Of a stretch of DNA of 64,000 nt, positions 54,331 through 63,685 are shown one piece after another (position 1 is the stretch's first letter; each line of letters opens with the position of its first letter). Under the pieces are notes generated by a model. It was not told where the DNA came from and did no database searches. It saw only the letters and a list, made by a program, of their open reading frames with translations. Source of the DNA: Opitutales bacterium (GTDB lineage: Bacteria > Verrucomicrobiota > Verrucomicrobiia > Opitutales > Seribacteraceae); assembly GCA_028045305.1 (NCBI GenBank), contig JAOFTV010000002.1, positions 1 to 64,000 on the forward strand. Reading direction: 5' to 3'. The translations under genes were made by a program, and so were the position numbers.

Positions 54331-55535
54331 TAGAAAGCAAGTGGAGCGTCTAGGTTGCGAAGCTTCCAGGGCAACCCGTGGGTGTTTAACATGTCCATAA
54401 ATGGATCGGGGTCGAGTTGTTCCATATTGAAAACTCCCCTTCCCTTCCAAATGCCCTGGAGCATAAGAGCCGCTCCAATCATTGCGGGTACACCGGTTGT
54501 GTAACTCACAGCCTGACTACCCACTTCTTTGTAGCACTCTTCATGATCGCAAACATTGAATAAATACTTGGTTGAAGAAACTCCATTTTTTTCTCCCGTC
54601 ACGATATTACCAATGCATGTCTTGCCCTTTGTGCGCTTGCCCAAACCGCCAGGATCAGGAAGCACGGCCTTGAGAAATTGAAGGGGAATAATTTCCTTCC
54701 CCTCATAATAAATCGGCTCAATTGAGGTAAGCCCGACATTCTGCAAAACTTCAAGGTGCTGCAAATAAGCATCCCCAAAGGTCATCCAAAACCTTGCTCT
54801 TTTAATTTCTGGGAAATGTTTAACCAAAGACTCGAGTTCTTCGTGATACATCAAATACATGTTTCGATCACCTACTTCTGGAAAAGAAAAAGATTGCTTC
54901 TGAAAAAGGGCAGGTGTTTCGGACCAGTCTCCGTGCTCCCAATGACGGGCTGGAGCAGTCACTTCACGGATATTAATTTCAGGATTAAAATTGGTCGCAA
55001 ATGGATGACCATGATCTCCACCGTTGCAGTCTAGAATATCAAGTGTATCCACCCGGTCAAAGTGATGCTTGCGCAACCAAGCCGTAAACACATTGGTTAC
55101 TCCAGGGTCAAAACCGGACCCAAGCAATGCCATTAATCCAGCCTCTTCAAAACGGCTTTGGTATTCCCATTGCCAACGGTATTCAAATTTTGCTTCATCC
55201 CGTGGTTCATAATTTGCCGTATCCAGGTAAGGAACACCTGACTTCAAGCAAGCGTCCATTAGTGCAAGGTCCTGGTAAGGCAGAGCGAGGTTAACCAAAA
55301 GATCGGGTTTCACCTGCTCTAAAAGCCTAACTGTTTGATCGACTTCATCGGCATCTACCTCGGCGGTATTAATCTCTACCCCCAATCTTTCCTTAACAGA
55401 TTTGGCGATTTCCAGGCATGAAGATTCCCGCCGACTTGCCAAGGTAATCGAAGAAAAAACCTCAGGCAATTGAGCCATCTTATGAACGGCTACCGAACCA
55501 ACTCCTCCCGCTCCTATAACTAATACTTTTGACAT
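54330..55535 (-). CDS. Saccharopine-dehydrogenase-like carboxyspermidine/carboxyaminopropylagmatine dehydrogenase
   Basis: 401 aa from ATG 55535 (MSKVLVIGAGGVGSVAVHKMA); the ORF track starts upstream at 55589 in a region that is not conserved. The Rossmann fold binds NADPH. GSGFDPGVTNVFTAWLRK, LDCNGGDHGHPFATNFNPEINIRE and TPALFQK are family hallmarks of the LYS1-type carboxynorspermidine dehydrogenases. The enzyme condenses aspartate semialdehyde with a diamine (or agmatine) and reduces the Schiff base. It follows speA after 13 bases. Confidence 0.92.
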   Translation of the reverse strand: MSKVLVIGAGGVGSVAVHKMAQLPEVFSSITLASRRESSCLEIAKSVKERLGVEINTAEVDADEVDQTVRLLEQVKPDLLVNLALPYQDLALMDACLKSGVPYLDTANYEPRDEAKFEYRWQWEYQSRFEEAGLMALLGSGFDPGVTNVFTAWLRKHHFDRVDTLDILDCNGGDHGHPFATNFNPEINIREVTAPARHWEHGDWSETPALFQKQSFSFPEVGDRNMYLMYHEELESLVKHFPEIKRARFWMTFGDAYLQHLEVLQNVGLTSIEPIYYEGKEIIPLQFLKAVLPDPGGLGKRTKGKTCIGNIVTGEKNGVSSTKYLFNVCDHEECYKEVGSQAVSYTTGVPAMIGAALMLQGIWKGRGVFNMEQLDPDPFMDMLNTHGLPWKLRNLDAPLAF

Positions 55536-55548
55536 TATTTTTTCTTTC

Positions 55549-57435
55549 TCAGTCTGATTCGTAATATGTATAACCTTGTAAACTTTCACGATAGGTGGAT
55601 ACCAACTCCTTCAATTCGTCCAAAGTTGCACCGTGTTCTTTTACCGCATCCTCTGCTCTAGCCTTAAACCGTTCAAGCAATCGCTTGGGCTCATACTCGA
55701 CATAGCTTAGCACTTGGGAAACCGTATCGCCCTCAACTTCGTCTAAAATTTCAAAATCCCCGGAATCTTTAAGTCGAATCGTGACAACATTGGTATCACC
55801 AAAAAGATTATGTAAGTCCCCCAGAGTCTCCTGATAGGCACCGACAAAAAATGCACCCAGGTAATACTCTTCATCCTCTTTCAGGGTGTGAAGCGGAAGG
55901 CAGTCCGCCACTCCGTCTGCCACCACAAAACGATCTATCCGACCATCGCTATCACAAGTAACATCGCAAAGAACAGCATTGCGGTCGGGTTTTTCATGCA
56001 ATCGAGTGATAGGTATAATTGGATGCAACTGATCAATTGCCCAGACATCTGGTAAACTTTGAAAAAGGGAAAAGTTACAATGATAAATGTCTGCCATTCC
56101 TTGGACCCGTAGATTTAGTTCATCACTCCACTCCATTTCATCCAGACTATCCATCATCTTACGAATTTGACCGAGGGTTTTTTGGTGAGCTCTTTCTGCT
56201 CGTGCCAATACGGGCAGGGACAAACGTCCCCTGCGAAACAAGGCACGCAATTCATCTCGGTAATAAGTCGCTTCGTTTAATGATTCCAAGAGGCTTTCAC
56301 GGTCTAATGCATCAGAGATTTCGATTAATGATCGCAGAAGAGGATGATCATCTTTTTCCGCTAAAACAATTTCGTCTCTTTCATAACTGGTGCTCTCCAG
56401 TACGCTAAAAATTAGCATGGAGGATTGGGCAACACATGCGCGACCGCTTTCAGTCACAATACAAGGATGGGAAACTCCCGCATCATTCATTTCAAAGCCA
56501 ACGGTCTCCACTAAACTATAACAGTATTCTTCCAAGGAATAATTTATGGAGTTGGCACTGGATGAATTCTCCCCTGTATAATCAACGCCCAAACCACCTC
56601 CCAAATCTAGGAACTTAAGATTTGCTCCGAGCTTGGCTATCTCGATGAATAAACGGCTGGCTTCCTGTGCGAACTTGCGGATCTCAACCATGTTAGGAAC
56701 CTGGCTCCCCAGGTGAGAATGTTGCAAAACCAAACAATCAAGAAGATCTTCGTTTCGCAAAGTCTCTACAACTTCCATAACCTGGGCAATGGAAAGTCCG
56801 AACGACGAACGGTCTCCACTTGTTGCTGCCCAATTGCCACTAACGACATTGGCCAGTTTAACCCGGACACCGAGGGTTGGTGGAATACCTAGCTTTTTGG
56901 AGACTTCAATGATCAGCCGCAATTCACGCACACTTTCCATTACAATCACGGTATGCATTCCCAGTTTGGTGGATAGAAGAGCCAGGCGGATAAATTCGGA
57001 GTCCTTATATCCGTTACAAATAATCAAGCCTTGAGGGTGAATATTTTGGGATAATGCAATGAGCAATTCTGCCTTTGATCCTACTTCCAAGCCAAAATAA
57101 AACTCTTCTCCATATTCTGAGACTCTTTCCACAACATGTGCCTGCTGATTAACCTTGATAGGAAACACCCCACGGTAATCACCTTGGTAGCCCACCTGAT
57201 CGATTGCTTTTCTAAACCCCTCATTGATTGCCCGAATTCGATGTTCCAAAAAATTGGAGACCCGAAGAAGGACCGGAGTTTGAATGCCCCTCCGTTCAAG
57301 TTTTTGGATCACTTCTGCCAAGTCAACTGGGCTTGCATCTGTATTTAAAGGATCGTGCAAGCAAACATTCCCGTTTGCTAGTACACCAATTAATCCGTCC
57401 CCCCATCGGGAAATTCCATATGCATCGTTTTCCAT
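55549..57435 (-). CDS. speA: Biosynthetic arginine decarboxylase
   Basis: 628 aa PLP enzyme that makes agmatine. Its landmarks are RVSNFLEHRI, the PLP Lys in VFPIKVNQQ, LQHSHLGSQVPN, FLDLGGGLGVDYTG, and the catalytic Cys in CDVTCDSDGRIDRFV near residue 490. Length is normal for the ODC/AR-fold SpeA. It is the first gene of the spermidine operon and begins 45 bases after the tRNA-Pro. No Shine-Dalgarno is visible. Confidence 0.96.
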   Translation of the reverse strand: MENDAYGISRWGDGLIGVLANGNVCLHDPLNTDASPVDLAEVIQKLERRGIQTPVLLRVSNFLEHRIRAINEGFRKAIDQVGYQGDYRGVFPIKVNQQAHVVERVSEYGEEFYFGLEVGSKAELLIALSQNIHPQGLIICNGYKDSEFIRLALLSTKLGMHTVIVMESVRELRLIIEVSKKLGIPPTLGVRVKLANVVSGNWAATSGDRSSFGLSIAQVMEVVETLRNEDLLDCLVLQHSHLGSQVPNMVEIRKFAQEASRLFIEIAKLGANLKFLDLGGGLGVDYTGENSSSANSINYSLEEYCYSLVETVGFEMNDAGVSHPCIVTESGRACVAQSSMLIFSVLESTSYERDEIVLAEKDDHPLLRSLIEISDALDRESLLESLNEATYYRDELRALFRRGRLSLPVLARAERAHQKTLGQIRKMMDSLDEMEWSDELNLRVQGMADIYHCNFSLFQSLPDVWAIDQLHPIIPITRLHEKPDRNAVLCDVTCDSDGRIDRFVVADGVADCLPLHTLKEDEEYYLGAFFVGAYQETLGDLHNLFGDTNVVTIRLKDSGDFEILDEVEGDTVSQVLSYVEYEPKRLLERFKARAEDAVKEHGATLDELKELVSTYRESLQGYTYYESD

Positions 57436-57479
57436 TAAAAAAGTGCCAAAAGCTAGGTTGGTTTAGAAAAAAGGAAAAA

Positions 57480-57557
57480 TGGTCGGGACGGAGAGATTCG
57501 AACTCTCGGCCTCCTGCTCCCAAAGCAGGCGCGCTAACCAGACTACGCTACGTCCCG
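57480..57557 (-). tRNA. tRNA-Pro (TGG anticodon)
   Basis: 78 nt with encoded CCA. Acceptor CGGGACG pairs with CGTCCCG, then A and CCA. D-arm GTAGCGTAGTCTGGTTAGCGC; anticodon stem CCTGC/GCAGG with loop TTTGGGA gives TGG; T-arm GAGAGTTCGAATCTC. It is followed by T5 and T7 runs before speA. Confidence 0.96.
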
Positions 57558-57651
57558 GATCAAAAAATTACCATGAACTATTTTTTCCCACTTGGCAAAA
57601 CCAATCCTACTAATCATTCAAATTGTTAGAAGAAGAAATAATGTTGGCAAA

Positions 57652-57677
57652 ACGCATCAACGCATCATGATATGATG
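57652..57677 (+). promoter_or_regulatory. Direct repeat plus palindrome at the metH start, candidate operator
   Basis: ACGCATCA is repeated in tandem (57652-57659 and 57660-57667), and the second copy merges into CATCAT-GAT-ATGATG, a perfect 6-bp dyad (57663-57677). It ends nine bases before the metH ATG, where a ribosome binding site would be. TTGGCA lies 18 bases upstream of a TGATAT that falls inside the dyad. A regulator of methionine or S-adenosylhomocysteine genes could bind here; the factor is not identified. Confidence 0.45.
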
Positions 57678-57685
57678 ATACGTTT

Positions 57686-60600
57686 ATGAAAGATTTCTCC
57701 AGCACCCGTCCCCAAGAGCAAGACCTCAGAGATTTGCTCAACAAACGCATTCTTATTCTCGATGGAGCAATGGGTACAATGATTCAGCAGGAGAAATTGG
57801 AGGAAGTCGATTTCCGGGGAGAATTATTTAAGAAGCACGACAGTGAATTAAAGGGTAATAACGATTTACTCAGCCTGACCCGCCCCGATGTCATTCGAAA
57901 TATCCATCAGTCTTATTTCGCGGCGGGGAGCGACCTTGTGGAGACCAATACATTTAGTGCCACGAGCATAGCGATGGCAGACTACCACTTAGAAGATGTG
58001 GTGCATGACTTAAATGTAGCATCTGCTCGCCTTGCCCGAGAGGCTGCAGATGAGGCGATGAAATTAGATCCGACCCGTCCACGCTTTGTTGCCGGTGCCA
58101 TTGGACCAACCAATCGCACAGGTTCTCTGTCACCAGACGTAAATGATCCAGCTCTGCGCAATGTGACTTTTGATCAACTTGTGGATGCATATCACGCTCA
58201 GATCGTTGCCCTAGTTGAAGGCGGGGTGGATATATTGATGCCGGAAACAACCTTTGACACACTCAACCTAAAAGCAGCCATTTTCGCTTTGGAAAAATTC
58301 TTTGATTCAAGCGGGAAACGGCTACCCGTCATTCTTTCCATAACTATAACCGATGCATCAGGGCGTACTCTATCCGGTCAAACGACCGAAGCATGCTGGA
58401 ATTCCATTGCTCATGCAAAGCCCTTGGGGGTGGGACTTAATTGTGCCTTAGGAGCCGATGCCATGCGCCCCTACCTCCAAGCACTTTCTCAAAACGCAGA
58501 TTGTTTTGTACATTGTTACCCCAATGCAGGACTGCCCAATCCGTTGGCCCCTACTGGCTATGATGAAAAACCGGCCGACACTGCTGGTTCCCTCTTTACC
58601 TTTGCAGACGAAGGCCTCTTAAACATGGCGGGTGGATGCTGCGGAACCACTCCAGATCACATTCATGCAATAGCCGAAAAAATGGCTGAAGCCGGACCTC
58701 GGAACCTTGCCAAAATTGAACCAGCAATGCGGCTTAGTGGCCTCGAACCTTTTGAAATTCGGGGACAATCCAAATCTTTGATCATGGTGGGCGAACGGAC
58801 CAATGTTACCGGTTCACCAAAGTTTCGTAAATTAATCGAATCTGGGGATTATGATTCCGCCCTCAAAGTGGCCAAGCAACAGGTAGAGAATGGAGCAAAT
58901 ATTATAGATGTAAATTTTGACGCTGCCTTGCTTGACGGGGAGGAATGCATGACAAGGTTTTTGAACCTCGTTGTTTCTGAGCCAGATATTTCCCGGGTCC
59001 CCATCATGATTGACAGTTCGAAATGGTCGGTAATTGAGGCTGGCCTAAAAGTCATTCAGGGGAAGTGTATCATCAACTCAATCAGCCTCAAAGAGGGTGA
59101 AGACACCTTTAAAAAACACGCCCGTTTGGCCATGCGTTATGGTGCTGCGGTCGTGGTAATGGCCTTCGATGAAAAAGGACAGGCTGCAACCCTTGATGAA
59201 AAGGTGCGCATTTGCGAAAGGGCTTACAAAATTCTAGTCAATGAAGTTGGGTTCCCCGCATGGGATATTATCTTTGATCCAAATGTTCTCACGCTGGCTA
59301 CAGGAATGGATGAACACAATGCGTATGGGATCGATTTCATTGAAGCATTGCGCGAAATTAAAAAACGTTGTCCACATGCCCGCACCAGTGGGGGAATCAG
59401 TAATGTTTCTTTTTCTTTTCGTGGAAACAATCATGTTCGCGAAGCCATGCATGCATGCTTTCTCTACCACAGTTGCCAAGCTGGATTGGATATGGGGATC
59501 GTCAATGCAGGCATGCTTGCAGTTTATGACGAAATTGAACCGGAATTACGTGCCCGTGTGGAAGCGGTGGTATTAAACCAATCAGCCGGTGCAGGAGAGG
59601 AATTATTGGAACATGCCGAGCGTATTAAGGATTTAAATGAAAACCGAAAATCCGAAGGTCCCGACCTATCCTGGCGGGAAAAACCAGTTTCAGAACGATT
59701 AACTTATTCTTTGGTCAAAGGGATTGGCGATTATGCAGAAGTAGATGCCGAAGAAGCCCGTCAAGAATTGGGGCGCCCTTTGGAAGTGATCGAAGGACCT
59801 TTAATGGATGGGATGAAAGTAGTGGGTGACCTCTTTGGAGATGGAAAGATGTTCCTTCCCCAAGTGGTTAAAAGCGCGAGGGTCATGAAAAAAGCGGTAG
59901 CTTACCTCGAGCCCTTCATGGAAGATGAAAAGGATGGTTCCGAATCCAAAAAGCGTGGAACTATGGTTATTGCGACGGTTAAAGGAGATGTTCACGACAT
60001 TGGGAAAAATATCGTCGGAGTGGTTCTCGCCTGTAACAATTGGGATGTTATTGATTTAGGGGTGATGGTTTCCTGCGACAAGATACTCGATTCAGTTGCT
60101 GAGCATGGTGCTGATGTTCTCGGGTTGAGTGGTCTCATTACTCCATCCCTCGATGAAATGATCCACAATGCAAAGGAAATGGAAAGGCTAGGATTAAAAA
60201 TCCCCTTGCTCATTGGAGGTGCCACAACCAGTCGGGCACACACTGCGATCAAAATTACTCAGCATTATTCTGCACCTGTTATACAAGTTCCCGACGCATC
60301 CCTGGTCGTGAATGTATGCAATGATGTTTTACACCCTAAAAAGTCAAAGGCTTATATCGAAGCATTAGAGACTGAACAGACCCGAATTCGGGAACAGCAT
60401 GAAGCCCAGGGCGAACGTCCGCTTCTTAAACTGGATGAAGCTCGTGCCAAAGGATTGTCTTTTGACTGGGAAAAACAGGAAATCTCCGAACCCTTGGCAG
60501 ATAATCTAGGCACTCACCACCTGACCCCGAGTTTGGAAGAGGTTTTAGAGTTTTTTGACTGGTCTCCCTTTTTCTGGGCTTGGGAATTGAAAGGTACTTA

Positions 60601-61399
60601 TCCTCAAATCTTCGACAAAAAAAATACCGGTGAAGAAGCACGGAAATTATATGACCATGCCCAGGAATTACTGGAAGATATCATCGGGAATAAAAGATTT
60701 ATCTGCCAGGCAATGGTGGGAATATGGCCTGCTCATTCATTGAGAGATGATGTGGAATTGTTCACGGATTTGTCCAAGAAAAAATCCTTGGGTGCATTCA
60801 GGTTTGTTCGTCGACAACAAGTCTTGCCCAATCAATCACAATTCTGCCTTTCAGACTTTGTAGCCCCCAAGGATTCGAAGCGCATGGATTACCTCGGAGC
60901 TTTTGCAGTTAGTGCTGGAGACGAGGTAGATCAAATGGCCGAAAAATACAAAGTGGATAATGACGATTACACATCTATTCTCATTAAATCTCTGGGGGAT
61001 CGTTTTGCTGAGGCCACCGCTGAATATGCCCATAAAATAGTCCGGGACCTTTGGGGTTTTGGTAAAACCGAAGGCCTTACAAATGAGGAATTAATTGCGG
61101 AAAAGTATCGGGGAATCCGGCCGGCCGCTGGTTATCCCTGCCAACCTGATCACACTGAAAAGGATTTAATTTGGAATCTTCTAGATGTAGAGAAGCACAT
61201 CGGCCTGGAACTTACCGAATCTCGGGCTATGAATCCCGGATGCTCTGTATCTGGTCTCTATTTTTCCCACCCCGAGGCTAAATATTTTAATGTTGGAAGC
61301 TTAGGAAGAGACCAAGTGGAGGACTATGCGACACGCAAAGGATGGACCTTTGAAAAAGCGGTAAAATGGTTACGCCCCAATCTCGGATTTGACGCTTAA
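57686..61399 (+). CDS. metH: Cobalamin-dependent methionine synthase
   Basis: 1237 aa, close to the E. coli 1227. It transfers the methyl group of methyl-tetrahydrofolate to homocysteine through methylcobalamin. Homocysteine domain (about 15-335): [11 protein letters not shown], Zn Cys in VGLNCALG and [10 protein letters not shown]. Pterin domain (about 360-620): [14 protein letters not shown]12 cap and Rossmann domains (about 650-880): [12 protein letters not shown] (DxHxxG) and [14 protein letters not shown]-terminal AdoMet reactivation domain (about 900-1237): [12 protein letters not shown] and [13 protein letters not shown]. It implies a cobalamin supply. Not in an obvious operon; possible operator at its start. 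Confidence 0.97.
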   Translation: MKDFSSTRPQEQDLRDLLNKRILILDGAMGTMIQQEKLEEVDFRGELFKKHDSELKGNNDLLSLTRPDVIRNIHQSYFAAGSDLVETNTFSATSIAMADYHLEDVVHDLNVASARLAREAADEAMKLDPTRPRFVAGAIGPTNRTGSLSPDVNDPALRNVTFDQLVDAYHAQIVALVEGGVDILMPETTFDTLNLKAAIFALEKFFDSSGKRLPVILSITITDASGRTLSGQTTEACWNSIAHAKPLGVGLNCALGADAMRPYLQALSQNADCFVHCYPNAGLPNPLAPTGYDEKPADTAGSLFTFADEGLLNMAGGCCGTTPDHIHAIAEKMAEAGPRNLAKIEPAMRLSGLEPFEIRGQSKSLIMVGERTNVTGSPKFRKLIESGDYDSALKVAKQQVENGANIIDVNFDAALLDGEECMTRFLNLVVSEPDISRVPIMIDSSKWSVIEAGLKVIQGKCIINSISLKEGEDTFKKHARLAMRYGAAVVVMAFDEKGQAATLDEKVRICERAYKILVNEVGFPAWDIIFDPNVLTLATGMDEHNAYGIDFIEALREIKKRCPHARTSGGISNVSFSFRGNNHVREAMHACFLYHSCQAGLDMGIVNAGMLAVYDEIEPELRARVEAVVLNQSAGAGEELLEHAERIKDLNENRKSEGPDLSWREKPVSERLTYSLVKGIGDYAEVDAEEARQELGRPLEVIEGPLMDGMKVVGDLFGDGKMFLPQVVKSARVMKKAVAYLEPFMEDEKDGSESKKRGTMVIATVKGDVHDIGKNIVGVVLACNNWDVIDLGVMVSCDKILDSVAEHGADVLGLSGLITPSLDEMIHNAKEMERLGLKIPLLIGGATTSRAHTAIKITQHYSAPVIQVPDASLVVNVCNDVLHPKKSKAYIEALETEQTRIREQHEAQGERPLLKLDEARAKGLSFDWEKQEISEPLADNLGTHHLTPSLEEVLEFFDWSPFFWAWELKGTYPQIFDKKNTGEEARKLYDHAQELLEDIIGNKRFICQAMVGIWPAHSLRDDVELFTDLSKKKSLGAFRFVRRQQVLPNQSQFCLSDFVAPKDSKRMDYLGAFAVSAGDEVDQMAEKYKVDNDDYTSILIKSLGDRFAEATAEYAHKIVRDLWGFGKTEGLTNEELIAEKYRGIRPAAGYPCQPDHTEKDLIWNLLDVEKHIGLELTESRAMNPGCSVSGLYFSHPEAKYFNVGSLGRDQVEDYATRKGWTFEKAVKWLRPNLGFDA

Positions 61400-61480
61400 A
61401 GTATAAACTCTTAAGTGATCCATACGAGTTAGCCCTTTGGCATTGCAGGGCAGCCTAGGAAAAAGTATAAATTTTCGGCT

Positions 61481-63325
61481 ATGAAGGAAATGTCTCCCGT
61501 CGAGGAAATCCGCCATTCCGCCGCTCACGTACTTGCCACTGCGGTACTTCGGTTGTACCCCGATACCCAGTTGGATATCGGACCGCCCACTGACTCCGGC
61601 TTTTATTACGACTTTGACTCTGAGGTCCCGTTTACTCCCGAAATCCTTCTGGAGATCGAGGATGAGATGAAAAAGGTAATCAAGGAAAACCAACGCTTTG
61701 AACGGTTAGAAGTAAGCCGCGAGGAAGCGGTTTCCATGATTAAAGAAAGGGGCCAGTCCACCTACAAGTTAGGGCGACTGGATGACATACCCGCCGGCGA
61801 AACCATTTCATTTTACCGCAATGGTGAATTCCTTGATCTTTGTGCGGGCAGCCATGTTTCTTACACCAAAAAAATCAAGGCTTTCAAATTGCTAAATATT
61901 GCCGGTTCTTACCACCGGGGGGACTCTTCTCAAAAACAACTTCAAAGAATTTACGGTACTGCCTTTGCCAGCAAAGATGAACTTTCCCAGTACCTTCAAC
62001 GCCTCGAAGAAGCCAAACTCCGGGATCACCGAGTGGTGGGCAAAGACCTTGGCCTTTTTCATATCGACGAACAAGTCGGGCAAGGCCTGGTTCTATGGAA
62101 ACCAAACGGTGCGATTATCCGTCAGGAATTAGAGGGTTTTATAACCGAGCAACTCAACCAGCAAGGATACTCCCAAGTCTACACTCCACATATTGGCAAA
62201 CTCGACCTCTACCGAACATCCGGTCACTTTCCCTACTACCAGGATTCTCAATACCCTCCAATTATACATCGTGAATGCCTCGAAGAATTAGCCGAGGAGG
62301 GATGTACCTGTTCAGAGCTCTCCAATAAGTTGGAAAAAGGAGAAATTGACGGGTACCTGCTCAAGCCGATGAATTGTCCGATGCACATTCGTATCTTCAA
62401 ATCGGAACAGCATTCATATCGCGATTTGCCCGTACGTCTGGCAGAATTTGGCACAGTATACCGGTGGGAACAATCTGGAGAATTAAATGGAATGACTCGT
62501 GTGCGTGGATTCACTCAGGATGACGCTCATTTATTTATTCGAGAGGATCAATTACAGGATGAAGTCCAAGGCTGTTTAAGCCTGGTAAAACTGGTATTTT
62601 CCACCCTCGGAATGAATGACTACCGGGTGCGGGTAAGCCTGAGGGATCCCGAATCAGACAAGTATGTCGGTGCCCCCGAAGCATGGGACAAGGCGGAAAC
62701 CGCGCTTCGACAAGCAGTCAAGACTTTGGGTGTGGATTATGAAGAAGAGCTTGGAGAGGCAGCTTTTTACGGACCTAAGATCGATTTCGTGGTCAAAGAT
62801 GTCATTGGGCGGGAATGGCAACTTGGCACCGTTCAGGTGGACTACAATTTGCCCGAGCGATTCGATCTTTCCTATGTGGGCAAAGACAATCAAAATCATC
62901 GCCCTGTTATGATCCATCGAGCTCCATTTGGATCAATGGAACGATTTTGCGGTGTATTAATCGAACATTTTGGTGGGAATTTCCCAACTTGGCTCGCACC
63001 GGAACAGGTTCGTCTTCTTCCAATGAATGACGATCTCATCCCTTACGCCGAATCCTGTCTCGAAAAACTTAAACTCAAGGGAGTCAGAGCAAGTATAGAT
63101 GGCCAATCCGCAAAATTGGGTGCAAAAATCCGCAAGGCGGAAACAGACAAGATTCCCCATATGTTAATATTGGGCAAAAGAGAGGCTGAAGAAGGCAAGG
63201 TATCGTTGCGCTCACGAAGCAATCCTGATCTTGATGGCCCTCTGATAATGGATGAAGTCGTAAGATTGATCACCTCAGAGATTAGCTCTAAATCTCTTCC
63301 GAAATCGCGCCCAGCCACCCATTAA
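61481..63325 (+). CDS. thrS: Threonyl-tRNA synthetase lacking the TGS domain
   Basis: 614 aa. It starts directly at the second additional domain: EEIRHSAAHVLA (HxxxH), then DLCAGSHV, the editing-site ligands. The class II core follows: GQGLVLWKPNGAIIRQELE, YRTSGHFPYY, KPMNCPMH (Zn Cys), FGTVYRWEQSGELNGMTRVRGFTQDDAHLF (motif 2), and GSMERFCGVLIEHFGG (motif 3). The anticodon domain begins at PTWLAPEQVRLLP. A 35-residue insertion with CTCSEL lies just before KPMNCPMH. In-frame stop TAG upstream excludes an N-terminal TGS domain. 81 bases after metH. Confidence 0.96.
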   Translation: MKEMSPVEEIRHSAAHVLATAVLRLYPDTQLDIGPPTDSGFYYDFDSEVPFTPEILLEIEDEMKKVIKENQRFERLEVSREEAVSMIKERGQSTYKLGRLDDIPAGETISFYRNGEFLDLCAGSHVSYTKKIKAFKLLNIAGSYHRGDSSQKQLQRIYGTAFASKDELSQYLQRLEEAKLRDHRVVGKDLGLFHIDEQVGQGLVLWKPNGAIIRQELEGFITEQLNQQGYSQVYTPHIGKLDLYRTSGHFPYYQDSQYPPIIHRECLEELAEEGCTCSELSNKLEKGEIDGYLLKPMNCPMHIRIFKSEQHSYRDLPVRLAEFGTVYRWEQSGELNGMTRVRGFTQDDAHLFIREDQLQDEVQGCLSLVKLVFSTLGMNDYRVRVSLRDPESDKYVGAPEAWDKAETALRQAVKTLGVDYEEELGEAAFYGPKIDFVVKDVIGREWQLGTVQVDYNLPERFDLSYVGKDNQNHRPVMIHRAPFGSMERFCGVLIEHFGGNFPTWLAPEQVRLLPMNDDLIPYAESCLEKLKLKGVRASIDGQSAKLGAKIRKAETDKIPHMLILGKREAEEGKVSLRSRSNPDLDGPLIMDEVVRLITSEISSKSLPKSRPATH

Positions 63326-63337
63326 CCACTGTTTATC

Positions 63338-63685
63338 ATGGGCATGAGAAATTTGTCCGACCGGCAATTAATCGATAGAAAATGTTCAATGGACAACTCG
63401 TTCCAATCATCAATCATTAAGCGATGTATCACCCTGCCCTTTTTGATGGTCATACACATTTATCGATTCTTTTCTCCTGTAAAACAGCTACTATTAGGTC
63501 CCTACGCACGCTGCCGTTTTCATCCCACTTGTTCTGAATATGCACTCGAGTGCTTTCGTTCCCTCCCCTTGCATCTGGCAGTTTTTCGTTCTCTTACTAG
63601 AATTTTTCGGTGTAACCCTTCGCATCCTGGCGGGTACGATCCTGTGTTTCCAGAATCTACGGAGGAAAGCCTACCGCGTTCATGA
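63338..63685 (+). CDS. yidD: Membrane protein insertion efficiency factor YidD
   Basis: 115 aa. The YidD core is clear: RFFSPVKQ, GPYARCRFHPTCSEYALECF, then RIFRCNPSHPGGYDPV, with three conserved Cys. The protein is a small membrane-associated factor linked to YidC-dependent insertion. ATG 63338 gives about 25 extra N-terminal residues against the family; ATG 63389 (MDNSFQ) is also possible. It is not next to rpmH/rnpA/yidC here but follows thrS by 12 bases, and its TGA overlaps the next gene as ATGA. Confidence 0.88.
   Translation: MGMRNLSDRQLIDRKCSMDNSFQSSIIKRCITLPFLMVIHIYRFFSPVKQLLLGPYARCRFHPTCSEYALECFRSLPLHLAVFRSLTRIFRCNPSHPGGYDPVFPESTEESLPRS

Noticed and set aside
57558-57685. Possible SAM or cobalamin riboswitch before metH
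   Set aside because: Only 128 bases are available and I see none of the conserved riboswitch cores; the dyad explains the structure better.
61432-61451. GCCCT...AGGGC hairpin between metH and thrS
   Set aside because: Only five base pairs with a ten-base loop and no T run; too weak to call a terminator or attenuator.
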